A stretch of DNA of 64,000 nucleotides, from assembly GCA_036227345.1 (NCBI GenBank), contig CP109468.1:4340001-4404000 (forward strand), written 5' to 3'. Origin of the DNA: Streptomyces sp. NBC_01463. Lineage in GTDB: Bacteria > Actinomycetota > Actinomycetes > Streptomycetales > Streptomycetaceae. This document shows, in pieces, positions 43,926 to 53,375 of the stretch (the first letter of the stretch is position 1; each line of letters opens with the position of its first letter). The position numbers were made by a program, and so were the translations under genes. Under the pieces are notes generated by a model that worked only from the letters and a program-made list of their open reading frames with translations, was not told the origin of the DNA and searched no databases.

Positions 43926-44653
43926 CCCCCATGACCGCAGGCAGAAGCGGGACGGGGACGGTCGTCGAGTTCACCGCGGTGTCCAAGCGCTATTCCGGTG
44001 GGGTGACAGCCGTCGGGGGCGTCGATCTCGGCGTCCGGTACGGCGAGTTGGCCTGCATCGTCGGACCCTCGGGTTCGGGGAAGTCGACCATGCTGCATCT
44101 GATGGGAACGCTCGACCGGCCGTCCGGCGGGCGCGTCGTCATCGACGGGTACGACATCGCCGCCCTGTCCGACCGCGAGGTGTCCGCCCTGCGTGCTCAG
44201 CGCATCGGGTTCGTCTTCCAGCAGTTCCATCTGGCCGTCGGGGTGCCGGTGCTCGACATCGTCGCCGACGGACTGCTGTACGCCGGTGTGCCGATGCGGG
44301 AGCGGCGGCGCCGGGCAGCGCGGGCGCTGGCCCGTGTCGGGCTCAGCCATCGCCTCGGCCATCTGCCCCACCAGCTCTCGGGCGGCGAGCGGCAGCGGGC
44401 CGCGGTCGCCCGTGCCGTGATCGGCGAACCGGCTCTGCTCCTCGCCGACGAACCCACCGGCAACCTCGACTCCGCTGCGGGCACCGCGGTCCTGGCACTC
44501 CTGCGCGAACTGCACACCGCCGGCACCACGGTGGTGGTGATCACGCACGACCGTGAGATGGCCGAGGTGTTCGACCGGAAGGTGGAGATGCGGGACGGCC
44601 GGATCGTCGCCGACAGCGCACACACACCGACCGGTACGGAAGTGCACGGATGA
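43922..44653 (+). CDS. MacB/LolD-type ABC transporter ATP-binding protein
   Basis: The product has 243 residues. Walker A is GPSGSGKST, the Q loop is FVFQQFHL, the signature is [14 protein letters not shown], Walker B is [12 protein letters not shown], and the H loop is ITHD. It overlaps its neighbours by ATGA on both sides. It powers the permease encoded next. Confidence 0.95.
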   Translation: MTPMTAGRSGTGTVVEFTAVSKRYSGGVTAVGGVDLGVRYGELACIVGPSGSGKSTMLHLMGTLDRPSGGRVVIDGYDIAALSDREVSALRAQRIGFVFQQFHLAVGVPVLDIVADGLLYAGVPMRERRRRAARALARVGLSHRLGHLPHQLSGGERQRAAVARAVIGEPALLLADEPTGNLDSAAGTAVLALLRELHTAGTTVVVITHDREMAEVFDRKVEMRDGRIVADSAHTPTGTEVHG

Positions 44654-45882
44654 CCCCCTCCCGGCATTCCAGGCGCGCCCGCGCGGCAGCCTCCGCGCTG
44701 CGGCCCGCCAGGCTGGGCCCGGCCGACTTCGTACGGCTCGGCGGTACCGGCCTGCGTACGCGCCCCTTGCGGGTGTTCCTGTCCGCCCTGGGAATCGCGA
44801 TCGGGGTGGCCGCCATGGTCGCCGTCGTCGGGATCTCCGGCTCCGGTCGTGCGGAGATCGACCACAAGCTCGACCGGCTCGGCACCAACATGCTGCGCGT
44901 CGCCCCCGGCCAGTCGCCCGACGGAAGAACGACCAGGCTGCCGCAGGAGGCGGCGGCGATGATCCGGCGGATCGGTCCCGTGCAGCAGGTGGCCGCGACC
45001 GGTGAGGTCGAGGGGGCGGCCGTCTACCGCAACGACCGGATGCCCGTCGGCCGCACGGGCAGCATTCAAGTGGCGGCCGCGGACCCGGAGCTGCCGGCCG
45101 CTATCGGCACGGAGGTGGCGATCGGCCGCTGGCTGGACAGGGCGACCGAGGAGTATCCGGCCGTCGTACTCGGCGCGCAGGCGGCCCGGCGCCTCGACGC
45201 GTACACCCCGGGCACCCGGCTGTGGCTGGGAGGCACCTGGTTCTCGCTCGTCGGGGTGCTGCGGCCGGCCCCCCTCGCGCCGGAGATCGACAGTTCCGCG
45301 CTGGTCGGCCGCCAGGCGGCTCGGACGTATCTGCGTTTCGACGGGCACCCGTCGACCGTCTACGTGCGTGCCCGCGACGACCGGGTCGGTGCCGTACGCG
45401 GTGTGCTGGCCCCCACCGCGAACCCCGAGAAGCCGGGCAGTGTGCTCGTCTCACGTCCCTCGGACGCGCTGGCGGCCCGCGAGGCCACTGACTCCGCGTT
45501 GACCGGGCTGCTGCTGGGGCTCGGCGGTGTCGCCCTGCTCGTCGGCGGGGTCGGCGTCGGCAACACCATGGTCATCTCGGTCCTCGAACGCCGGCCGGAG
45601 ATCGGCCTGCGCCGCGCCCTGGGCGCCACCAGCGGGCAGATCCGCGGCCAGTTCGTCTCCGAGTCGCTGCTCCTCTCGGCACTGGGCGGGCTCGGCGGGA
45701 CGGTACTGGGTACGGCGATCACCGCCGGGTACGCGTACGTACGGGACTGGCCGACCGCGGTGCCGATGTGGGCGGCGGTGGCCGGCGTGGGGGTCACGCT
45801 GGTGATCGGCGCGGTCGCCGGTCTCTATCCGGCGGTACGCGCGGGCCGGCTCGCGCCGACCCAGGCGCTGGCAGGCGGCTGA
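44650..45882 (+). CDS. MacB-type ABC transporter permease
   Basis: The product has 410 residues. The first membrane helix ([20 protein letters not shown]) is followed by a large extracytoplasmic MacB_PCD-like domain. Three C-terminal helices form the FtsX domain ([21 protein letters not shown], then [15 protein letters not shown]). This is the mechanotransmission type of transporter that works with an adaptor. Its substrate is unknown; antibiotics, peptides or lipids are typical. Confidence 0.93.
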   Translation: MTPSRHSRRARAAASALRPARLGPADFVRLGGTGLRTRPLRVFLSALGIAIGVAAMVAVVGISGSGRAEIDHKLDRLGTNMLRVAPGQSPDGRTTRLPQEAAAMIRRIGPVQQVAATGEVEGAAVYRNDRMPVGRTGSIQVAAADPELPAAIGTEVAIGRWLDRATEEYPAVVLGAQAARRLDAYTPGTRLWLGGTWFSLVGVLRPAPLAPEIDSSALVGRQAARTYLRFDGHPSTVYVRARDDRVGAVRGVLAPTANPEKPGSVLVSRPSDALAAREATDSALTGLLLGLGGVALLVGGVGVGNTMVISVLERRPEIGLRRALGATSGQIRGQFVSESLLLSALGGLGGTVLGTAITAGYAYVRDWPTAVPMWAAVAGVGVTLVIGAVAGLYPAVRAGRLAPTQALAGG

Positions 45883-45934
45883 GCGGCCGGTCCCGTGGAG
45901 ATGCCCGGCTCCCCCGGGACCGTCGCGCAGGGGG

Positions 45935-47557
45935 TCACTCGGTGACGGCCGTGAGGGCGACGACGAAGGTGGTTCCGGTCCCCACCACGCTCTCGACCCC
46001 GATCGTGCCTCCGTGGTCGGTGACGATCTGCTGGGCGATCGCGAGCCCGAGGCCGCTGCCGCCCGTGGCGCGGCCCCGGGCCGGATCGGCACGCCAGAAG
46101 CGGTCGAAGAGCTGGGGCAGGTGCTCGGCCGGTATGCCCTCGCCGGTGTCCCGCACCCGGATGACCGCTGTCCGGCCCTCCCGCCGCAGCTCCAGCGTCA
46201 CGGTGCCGCCCGGCGCCGTGGCGCGCAGCGCGTTGCCGACGAGGTTTCCGATGACCTGGCGCAGCCGGTCCGGGTCGACCGCCGCGTGGACGGGGAGGGG
46301 CGCCGCCAGCTCCAGGGCGACACCCGCCTGTTCGGCCGTTGCCCGGTGCGCTGTACGAGAGGCGTCGAGGACGTTCCGCAGGTCGGTGACCGCGCGATGG
46401 TAGGTCAGCACCCCGGCCTCGGCCAGGGCCAGGTCCTGGAGGTCGTCGACGATCCGCTGCTGCAGCATCGCTTCCTCGTGCAGGGAGTCGAGCAGTTCGG
46501 GCGTGGGCTCGACGAAGCCGTCCTGGAGCGCTTCCAGGTAGCCCCGCAGATTGGCCAGCGGTGTGCGCAGTTCATGGGCGATGTCGCCGGTCATCCGGCG
46601 CTGGCGCTCCTCCGCGCTCCGGAGGGAGTCCGCCATCCGGTTGAAGGCGCGCCCGAGTTCGGCGATCTCGTCGCGGCCGGTGACGGGGACCCGGTGTTCG
46701 AGATCGCCGCCGCCGAGGCCGCGGGCCGCCGCGGTCAGTGCACGGACCGGGCGCAGCACGGCCCGGCTCAGGACCAGGGCCGCGACGATCGCCGCGAGCG
46801 CGACCGCACCCGCTACGGCCACGGTGGGCGCGGCGGCCAGACCGGCCGGTGACTCGTCGAGCGCCCCGAGGCCGATCTGCAGGCGCGGTGGCGCGACGGA
46901 GAGGGTGCGTTCGTTGAACACCCGTTGCAGGCATGCCGAAAGACGAGGATCGCTCTCGCACTTCACCGCGGCGGCGCTGTCCTGTGCGACGTAGGGGGCG
47001 GAGTCCCCCGCCGTGGGTTCCTTGCACTGCGCGGGACGCCGGTCGGCCTGGACCCGGGGAATGCCGACGCTGTCCGGACGTGCCGTCACCGCGGCCCCCG
47101 CACTCGTCAGACAGGCCGCGTACGCCACCGAGGCCCGGTAATCGGTGATCGCGGTCACCGTGCGCTTGACGGAGGCACGGGGGATCTTGGCGGCGGGGAG
47201 CCGGAGCCGGGGACGGGCATCGGCCAGTACGGGAGGCCGGCCGCTCACCTCGCGGGCCGGGCGCCCGGCGAGGACATCGGAGTCGGCGACCAGGACGTCG
47301 GTCTCCGTGACGACGCGGATGCGCTGCCCCGTGGCCGCCGAGAGGGAGCGCACCGTGGGCGCCGCTCCCTCCCAGGTGCCGTGCACGAAGCCGTACGTGG
47401 TCATCCCGTCGAGGATGCGGGACACCTCCTCCTGGCCCGCTCTGGCGGATTCCCGCACCTGGTTGTTGGCCTGCCGGAGCGTGAGCCAGGCGGTCGCCGC
47501 GGTGGCCGCCATCGCCACCAGCATGAGCAGTCCGAGCACCCTCAGCCGGAAACTCAT
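45935..47557 (-). CDS. OmpR-partner sensor histidine kinase
   Basis: The product has 540 residues. Membrane helices at about 5-24 and 245-265 enclose an extracellular sensor of about 215 residues with four cysteines (CLTSAG, QCKE, KCESD, ACLQ), which might form disulfides and sense redox or envelope state. HAMP follows, then the H box with His328 (GDIAHELRTPLANL), the N box (LVGNALRATAPG), G boxes (DTGEGIP, GSGLGLAIAQQIV). It overlaps the regulator gene by ATGA and faces the MacAB-like operon. Confidence 0.93.
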   Translation of the reverse strand: MSFRLRVLGLLMLVAMAATAATAWLTLRQANNQVRESARAGQEEVSRILDGMTTYGFVHGTWEGAAPTVRSLSAATGQRIRVVTETDVLVADSDVLAGRPAREVSGRPPVLADARPRLRLPAAKIPRASVKRTVTAITDYRASVAYAACLTSAGAAVTARPDSVGIPRVQADRRPAQCKEPTAGDSAPYVAQDSAAAVKCESDPRLSACLQRVFNERTLSVAPPRLQIGLGALDESPAGLAAAPTVAVAGAVALAAIVAALVLSRAVLRPVRALTAAARGLGGGDLEHRVPVTGRDEIAELGRAFNRMADSLRSAEERQRRMTGDIAHELRTPLANLRGYLEALQDGFVEPTPELLDSLHEEAMLQQRIVDDLQDLALAEAGVLTYHRAVTDLRNVLDASRTAHRATAEQAGVALELAAPLPVHAAVDPDRLRQVIGNLVGNALRATAPGGTVTLELRREGRTAVIRVRDTGEGIPAEHLPQLFDRFWRADPARGRATGGSGLGLAIAQQIVTDHGGTIGVESVVGTGTTFVVALTAVTE

Positions 47558-48255
47558 CCCGCGGTCCCGGTGCCGTACGCCAGCCGGTAGCCGCGGCCGT
47601 AGACGGTTTCCACGTAGCGCGTGCCCTCGCCGCCCCTCTCCAGCTTGCGCCGCAGGTTCATGACATGGGCGTCGACCGTGCGCGGCAGAACGTTCTGGTC
47701 GAACCCGAAGACCCGGTCGATGATCTGGGCCCTCGTGAACACCCGTCCCGGCTCCTCCGTCAGCACGGTCAGGATCGCGAACTCCTTGCCGGTCAGCAGC
47801 ACCGGCCGCCCGGCGGCCCGTACCTCGAAGCGCGCCGCGTCGACCTCCAGGTCCCCCACGGTCAGCACCGCCGGCGCGACGGGGGCGGCAGCCTTCGACC
47901 TCCGCAGCAACGCCCGTACCCGAGCGGCCAGCTCCCGGGGGCTGTAGGGCTTCGTCAGGTAGTCGTCGGCCCCGAGGTCGAGGCCGAGGAGCAGGTCCTC
48001 CTCGGTGCTGCGCGCGGTGAGGAGGAGGATCGGCACCTGCGACTCGGCGCGCAGGATGCGGCAGACGTCGAGTCCGTCGACGTGCGGCATCATCACGTCG
48101 AGCACGATGAGGTCCGGCCGCGACGACCTTGCCCGGTCGATCGCCGACCTGCCGTCCGAGACGATCTGGACCTCGTCCCCGGCCTGCTCCAAGTAGATCC
48201 GGATCAGCCGCGCCTGTTTCTCGTCATCCTCGGCCACCAATATGCGCGCACTCAA
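47554..48255 (-). CDS. OmpR-type response regulator
   Basis: The product has 233 residues. The receiver has Asp10/Asp11 and phospho-acceptor Asp53 (LIVLDVMMPHVDG), with Lys in YLTKPYSPREL. The winged-helix C-terminus has FTRAQIIDRVFG and RTVDAHVMNLRRKLE. The start is a TTG preceded by GGAGGAAG. It is first of a regulator-kinase pair, probably controlling the neighbouring efflux operon through a motif shared by both upstream regions. Confidence 0.93.
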   Translation of the reverse strand: MSARILVAEDDEKQARLIRIYLEQAGDEVQIVSDGRSAIDRARSSRPDLIVLDVMMPHVDGLDVCRILRAESQVPILLLTARSTEEDLLLGLDLGADDYLTKPYSPRELAARVRALLRRSKAAAPVAPAVLTVGDLEVDAARFEVRAAGRPVLLTGKEFAILTVLTEEPGRVFTRAQIIDRVFGFDQNVLPRTVDAHVMNLRRKLERGGEGTRYVETVYGRGYRLAYGTGTAG

Positions 48256-48660
48256 CGAGGCTTCCTCCGACTCGATCGCACAACACTTTTGATTGACTAC
48301 AGAACATATGGCCCATGACCGGCCCCAGGCCCGGTCCGGACAACCGAGCGGTGGCCGGAGCCGGAATCAACCGCAATGACCGGGTGCGGGCAGCCACCAC
48401 AACCACTTCTTGCCGCTTGCCTGTTACCGGCGCCCGGCTACCGGCGACCACGGGCCGGGGCGACGGCCGCGCATGACGCCGGCCTGGCACTTCGCCCGCA
48501 GGCTCCGTACAGCACACAACCGAAACACACGGTTCCTTCACGGCTTCTCCATTCAAGGACTACCGTCCTTCTGGTGCGCAGCGGCTTGTGCTGTGCCACT
48601 GATCAACATGCGCCGCTGCCAGGGCACCACCCGACTCGGCTGCGCGTCTGGGGGGATTAC
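48256..48660. other. Divergent region between the response regulator and the TerD-fusion gene
   Basis: It is A+T-richer than average next to the regulator (48280-48312), where the ACACTTTTGATTG motif lies (48283-48295). I found no gene or clear promoter for the TerD-fusion gene, although an open frame on the + strand crosses the region. Confidence 0.45.
48283..48295 (+). promoter_or_regulatory. Motif upstream of the response-regulator gene shared with the efflux operon
   Basis: ACACTTTTGATTG differs from the motif at 41849-41862 only by one missing base. It lies 28 bases upstream of the regulator's start, where autoregulation would act. Confidence 0.4.
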
Positions 48661-50781
48661 ATGCGTGAGATGACCAAGGGCGCCAACGTCGGTCTGGCGG
48701 ACCTCAGCGACGACACCGGAGCGGTCATCGCGAGTCTGAGCTGGAGCAGCACCGCGGGCGACGGCGACGCCGACGTGTCGGTGCTCCTGCTGGACGGCAA
48801 CGGCAAGGTGCGCAGCGACGCCGACTTCTTCTACTACAACAACACGACCGCTGCCGACGGCAGCGTGCAGCTGCTCGGCAAGACCCCGACCGACAGCGGC
48901 AGCGAGGACCGCATCAGCCTCGATCTGACCGCCGTACCGGCGGACGTCGAGCGTCTCGTAGTGGCTGCGAGCCGGTACGGCGGCTCGCGGTTCGGAGAAC
49001 TGGACGATCTCCGGATGACGGTCGCCGACCGCACCGGCGAGGTGCTTCTGGGGTTCTCGATCGCCGATGCCGGGGTGGAGAGCGCCTTCCTCTTCGGGGA
49101 GCTCTACCGGCGCGGCACGGAGTGGAAGTACCGCGCCATCGGCCAGGGGTACGAGACCGGTCTGGCGGGTCTCGCCACGGACTTCGGGATCGACGTCGAC
49201 GACGAGGGGGAGAACGAGGGCGAGAGCGGGAACGTGGCCGGGGAGACGGACGGGACGGCGGAGCCGCTCGGCGCGCAGACCCCGCCCCGCACCGGCGAGG
49301 CCGAACAGCCGTCCACCGCGGAGCAGTCCGTCTCGGTACCCCGTCAGCCGGTGCGCGAAGCCGAGGCCACTGGTCCGGCAACGGCCCCTCCCAAGCGCAC
49401 CCGCGGCCCCCGGACCGCGAAGAAGAAGGTGACGCTTCCGGCCTTGGTCAAGAAGTCACTGGCAGAGAACGACGCGTGGAAGTCTGCGCGGCTCTTTCCC
49501 GCCCCGACGCTCAAGAGCGACAAGGAGCGGGAGGTACGGGCCACCTCCGTCCTGCTGTCCGTCATGGCACAGGTACCGGAGTTCGGGCGCCGGCTGACGG
49601 CCGCCTTCGGCGCTCCGGCCGGCCGCATGCAGACCTTCACCGAGGTCTCGCTCCCGCACGGGGACACTCCCAAGCGCCCGGACGGCGTGATCCGGGTGGA
49701 ACGGGCTGGAAAGCTGTGGACCGCACTGGTCGAGACGAAGACCAACGGAAACGCCCTGCGGTCGGACCAGGTCCAGAACTATATGGACATCGCCGCCCGT
49801 CGGGGGTACGAGGCCGTGATCACGCTGTCCAACGATGTGGCCCTGGAAGGCAGTCCGCTCGTCGCCGTCAAGACCGACGGACGGCGCAAGCACAAGGTCG
49901 CGCTCTGGCACCTGTCCTGGGCCGAGGTGGCCCACCAGGCACACATGCTGATCCGGCACGAGGGCGTCGGAAACGCCGCTCACGCCTGGCTCCTTCAGGA
50001 ACTGCTGCACTACCTCCAGCACGAGAACTCCGGCTGCCACGGCTTCCAGAACATGGGGCCCTCGTGGGTCCCCGTACGCAACGGCATCGACACGGAGACG
50101 CTCAGCGAGGGCGATCCGCGCGCCGTCGAGGTCGTCGAGAGCTGGGAGCGCCTCATCCGTCAGGTATGTCTGCGACTCGGGGGTGAACTGGGCCAGAAGG
50201 CCCTGCCGGTCCAGCGCGCCCAGCGCGGCACCACTCCGCAGTCCCGGCGGGCGGCTCTCGCCGACCGGCTCTGCGAGGAGGGCCGGCTCACCGCCGAACT
50301 GCGGGTCGACGGTTCGCCGGGCATCATCACGATCGTTGCCGACCTGCGGACCGGAAAGCTGCGTACCTCGGTGGAGATTCCGGTCCCGGAAGGGGCCTAC
50401 CCCCTCACCTCGGCCAAGCGACTGATGCGACAGCTGGCCGAGGCGCCCGCCGACCTCCACGTCGAGACGCTGCTCGAAGGTCACAGTGGTCCGCGCGGCA
50501 CTCTGGAACGGCTGCGCCCGGAGCCGGGCGACATGCTTCCCACGGACGGCAGCCGGATCACTGGGTTCCGGCTGTCCCTCTTCAAAGGGATGGGAGCCTC
50601 TCGCGGCAACGCCGAGTCGGGCTTCATCCGAAGCGTCGACGACGCCGTCGACCGTTTCCACGCGCACGTCATCGCGTATCTCCCGCAGGCCGAACGCCGC
50701 ACTGCGCGCCGGTCGCAGGAGACGGCACAGGAGGCGGGGTCCGTGCCTGCTGCTTCGTCCGACACCCTGGTGCCCGCCTGA
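48661..50781 (+). CDS. TerD-domain protein fused to a PD-(D/E)XK nuclease-like domain
   Basis: The product has 706 residues. Residues 1-175 are a complete TerD domain (TKGANVGLADLSDDTGAVIA, VLLLDGNGKVRSDADFFYYN, with the acidic Ca-binding region and the DELLL-like GELYRRGTEWKYRAIGQGYETGLAGLA end). A low-complexity, then Lys/Arg-rich linker runs to about 265. Residues 275-500 include D341 in RPDGVIRVERAGKLW, E358-T-K360 in ALVETKTNGN, and a following Gln-x-x-x-Tyr in DQVQNYMDIA. This is the arrangement of PD-(D/E)XK nucleases. The C-terminal 200 residues are unassigned. The ATG has GGGGGG 6 bases upstream. It stands alone, without other ter genes. Confidence 0.83.
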   Translation: MREMTKGANVGLADLSDDTGAVIASLSWSSTAGDGDADVSVLLLDGNGKVRSDADFFYYNNTTAADGSVQLLGKTPTDSGSEDRISLDLTAVPADVERLVVAASRYGGSRFGELDDLRMTVADRTGEVLLGFSIADAGVESAFLFGELYRRGTEWKYRAIGQGYETGLAGLATDFGIDVDDEGENEGESGNVAGETDGTAEPLGAQTPPRTGEAEQPSTAEQSVSVPRQPVREAEATGPATAPPKRTRGPRTAKKKVTLPALVKKSLAENDAWKSARLFPAPTLKSDKEREVRATSVLLSVMAQVPEFGRRLTAAFGAPAGRMQTFTEVSLPHGDTPKRPDGVIRVERAGKLWTALVETKTNGNALRSDQVQNYMDIAARRGYEAVITLSNDVALEGSPLVAVKTDGRRKHKVALWHLSWAEVAHQAHMLIRHEGVGNAAHAWLLQELLHYLQHENSGCHGFQNMGPSWVPVRNGIDTETLSEGDPRAVEVVESWERLIRQVCLRLGGELGQKALPVQRAQRGTTPQSRRAALADRLCEEGRLTAELRVDGSPGIITIVADLRTGKLRTSVEIPVPEGAYPLTSAKRLMRQLAEAPADLHVETLLEGHSGPRGTLERLRPEPGDMLPTDGSRITGFRLSLFKGMGASRGNAESGFIRSVDDAVDRFHAHVIAYLPQAERRTARRSQETAQEAGSVPAASSDTLVPA

Positions 50782-50934
50782 GCAGCCGGCCGCCTGGCCG
50801 CCTGCGCCGTTCCGGGAATTCTCGGCGCTTCCCGGGAATCCCTCCGGCGCGGTGTCGAGAACCGTCGACCCGCTCCGACGTCCCCTGTGAGAGCCGCCCA
50901 CGAGGGGCGGCAGGGAAACCGAGGGAGCGGACTC

Positions 50935-51348
50935 ATGAAGTACCTGGTGATGGTGCAGGGCTCGCAGACCGACTACGAGGCGATGCGCGGGAACGCGTCC
51001 GCCGGGAATCCGGCCTGGGGCGAGAAGGATGTGCAGGCCATGTTCGCGTTCATGGGCGCGGTCAACGACGATCTCGCCGAGAGCGGTGAGCTCGTCGACG
51101 CGCAGGGGCTGACCGAACCGGCGAAGGCCCGGTTCGTCAGTGCCGGTGACGACGGCCGGCCGGTGATCACCGATGGTCCCTACGGGGAGACGAAGGAACT
51201 GCTCGCCGGGTACTGGGTCCTCGAGTGCGAGAGCCTGGAGCGGGTCACCGAGATCGCCGCGCGCATCACGGAGTGTCCGGCGCCCGCCGGAGCGCCCGTC
51301 CGTCCGGTGGTCATCCGGCCCATCGACGGCGGCGGAGGCGATGTGTGA
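50935..51348 (+). CDS. YCII/DGPF-domain protein
   Basis: The product has 137 residues. The N-terminus MKYLVMVQGSQTDYEAM and the motif VITDGPYGETKELLAGYWVLEC are the DGPF signature. These small ferredoxin-like-fold proteins are regularly encoded with ECF42 sigma factors and probably act in that sigma factor's response. GAGGGAG precedes the ATG. The stop overlaps the GTG of the sigma gene. Confidence 0.92.
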   Translation: MKYLVMVQGSQTDYEAMRGNASAGNPAWGEKDVQAMFAFMGAVNDDLAESGELVDAQGLTEPAKARFVSAGDDGRPVITDGPYGETKELLAGYWVLECESLERVTEIAARITECPAPAGAPVRPVVIRPIDGGGGDV

Positions 51349-52598
51349 GACGTACGACCGAGGTCGAGGACCTGCTGCGGCTGCACGCCCCGCAGGTCCT
51401 CGGCGCGCTGGTCCGGCGGTACGGGCACTTCGACCCGGCCGAGGACGCGGTGCAGGAGGCCCTGATCGCCGCCGCCCGGCAGTGGCCGGAGCAGGGGGTG
51501 CCGGACAATCCGCGCGGCTGGCTGATCAGGGTGGCCTCCCGGCGGCTCGTGGACCGGCTGCGCAGCGACGACGCGCGGCGCGCGCGGGAGGAGGCGGCGG
51601 CCGCGCTCACGCCGCGGGACGCCTTCACCGCTCCGGCACCCGACGAGCCCCTGCCGGGCGGGAGCCGGGCGCCGTCCCAGGACGACACCCTGACCCTGCT
51701 CTTCCTGTGCTGCCATCCGGACCTGGCCCCGGCCGCCCAGATCGCGCTGACCCTGCGGGCCGTCGGCGGACTGACCACGGCCGAGATCGCCCGCGCGCAT
51801 CTGGTGCCCGAGGCGACCATGGCCCAGCGGATCAGCCGGGCCAAGCGGAAGGTCCGGGGTGCCGCGTTCGTCCAGCCGGGGCCCGCCGAACGGGACGGGC
51901 GGCTCGCCGCCGTGCTCCAGGTGCTCTATCTGATCTTCAACGAGGGCTACACGGCCACCTCGGGGCGTGCCCTGCACCGGGCGGGCCTGGCGGCGGAGGC
52001 GATCCGGCTGACCCGTTCGGTGCGCCTGCTGCTCCCCCGGGACGGCGCGGTCGCCGGGCTGCTCGCGCTGATGCTGCTGACCGATGCCCGCAGCGCCGCG
52101 CGTACCGGACCGCACGGTGAGCTGATCCCCCTCGACGAGCAGGACCGCACCCGCTGGGACCGGGCGGTGATCGCCGAGGGCGTGGCCCTGGTGGAGGAGG
52201 CCCTGGGCGAGGGGCCCGCCGGGCCCTATCAGGTGCAGGCGGCCATCGCCGCGCTGCACGACGAGGCGGCCCGTGCCGAGGACACCGACTGGCCGCAGAT
52301 CCTCGCCCTGTACGACGTCCTCGTCCGCATCGCCCCCGAGCCGATGGCCGCGCTGAGCCGGGCCGTCGCCGTCGCGATGGTGCACGGGCCGCAGGCCGGG
52401 CTGTCCGAGGCCGACGCCCTCAGGGAGCGGCTGGCCGGCCACCACCGGCTGGACGCCGTCCGCGCCCATCTGCTGGAACGGGCCGGCGACCGCGAGGGCG
52501 CCCGCGCCGCCTACCGTGCGGCGGCCGCCGGGACCCTGAGCATCCCGGAGGCGCGCTACCTGAACAAACGTGCGGACAGACTCGACGGCAGCGGCTGA
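51345..52598 (+). CDS. ECF42-type RNA polymerase sigma factor
   Basis: The product has 417 residues. Region 2 (VLGALVRRYGHFDPAEDAVQ, then EALIAAARQWP, then NPRGWLIRVASRRLVDRLR) and region 4 (LRAVGGLTTAEIARAHLVPE, then ATMAQRISRAKRKVR) are followed by a C-terminal extension of about 200 residues with TPR-like helices. The motif HHRLDAVRAHLLERAGD typical of ECF42 is present. In that group no anti-sigma factor is known and the extension regulates activity. The coupled upstream DGPF gene fits exactly. Confidence 0.92.
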   Translation: MRRTTEVEDLLRLHAPQVLGALVRRYGHFDPAEDAVQEALIAAARQWPEQGVPDNPRGWLIRVASRRLVDRLRSDDARRAREEAAAALTPRDAFTAPAPDEPLPGGSRAPSQDDTLTLLFLCCHPDLAPAAQIALTLRAVGGLTTAEIARAHLVPEATMAQRISRAKRKVRGAAFVQPGPAERDGRLAAVLQVLYLIFNEGYTATSGRALHRAGLAAEAIRLTRSVRLLLPRDGAVAGLLALMLLTDARSAARTGPHGELIPLDEQDRTRWDRAVIAEGVALVEEALGEGPAGPYQVQAAIAALHDEAARAEDTDWPQILALYDVLVRIAPEPMAALSRAVAVAMVHGPQAGLSEADALRERLAGHHRLDAVRAHLLERAGDREGARAAYRAAAAGTLSIPEARYLNKRADRLDGSG

Positions 52599-52714
52599 GG
52601 ACTGCGGGGGACGAGGCGCGACGAGCCGTGGAGAACAGCGGCAAACGGCTGCAAAGAGCCGCACCGGCGTGGTTTCGCTGGCTGTCGCGCCCTCGGCTCG
52701 CAATCATCGGGTCC

Positions 52715-53335
52715 ATGACCAAGAGCAGCAAGGGCCAGGACATCACCCTCCGGATCGCTCAGCAGCCGGAGGCGGACGCGCTTCTCGCACGCAGCCCGCT
52801 CGCCGCCCTCGTGGGCATGCTGCTGGACCAGCAGGTGCCGATGGAGTGGGCGTTCTCCGGGCCGTACGCACTGGCACAGCGCATGGGCGGGGACGATCTG
52901 GACGCGCATGAGATCGCCACGTACGACCCCGAGGCGTTCACCGAACTCTTCACCGCCAAACCCGCGTTGCACCGCTATCCGGGCTCGATGGCCAAGCGTG
53001 TGCAGCAGCTGTGCCAGTTCCTGGTGGCGCAGTACGACGGCGAGGCGAGCGCGGTGTGGACCGAGGCCTCCACGGGGGCCGACCTGCGCAAGCGGCTCAA
53101 CGCCCTGCCCGGGTTCGGCACCCAGAAGGCGCAGATCTTCCTGGCGCTGCTGGGCAAGCAGTTCGATGTGCGGCCGCCGGGCTGGCGGGAGGCCGCGGGT
53201 CCGTACGGGGAGGCGGGCGCGCACCGTTCGGTCGCCGACATCACCGGGCCCGAGTCACTCGCCGAGGTCCGCGCCTTCAAGCAGGAGGCCAAGCAGGCCG
53301 CCAAGGCCGCGAAGGCGGCGGCCAAGGGGAAATGA
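52715..53335 (+). CDS. HhH-GPD-type base-excision-repair-like protein
   Basis: The product has 206 residues. The helix-hairpin-helix is LRKRLNALPGFGTQKAQIFL. The N-terminal part has PLAALVGMLLDQQVPMEWAF, as in a widespread actinobacterial HhH-GPD family that lacks the Fe-S cysteines of endonuclease III. The C-terminus is Lys/Ala-rich. The ATG at 52715 lacks a good Shine-Dalgarno, and the frame extends 29 codons further upstream. Glycosylase activity is inferred from the fold only. Confidence 0.82.
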   Translation: MTKSSKGQDITLRIAQQPEADALLARSPLAALVGMLLDQQVPMEWAFSGPYALAQRMGGDDLDAHEIATYDPEAFTELFTAKPALHRYPGSMAKRVQQLCQFLVAQYDGEASAVWTEASTGADLRKRLNALPGFGTQKAQIFLALLGKQFDVRPPGWREAAGPYGEAGAHRSVADITGPESLAEVRAFKQEAKQAAKAAKAAAKGK

Positions 53336-53375
53336 GCCCCCGGCCCCGCCCCCGCACCGTCCGCCGGGGCACGCC

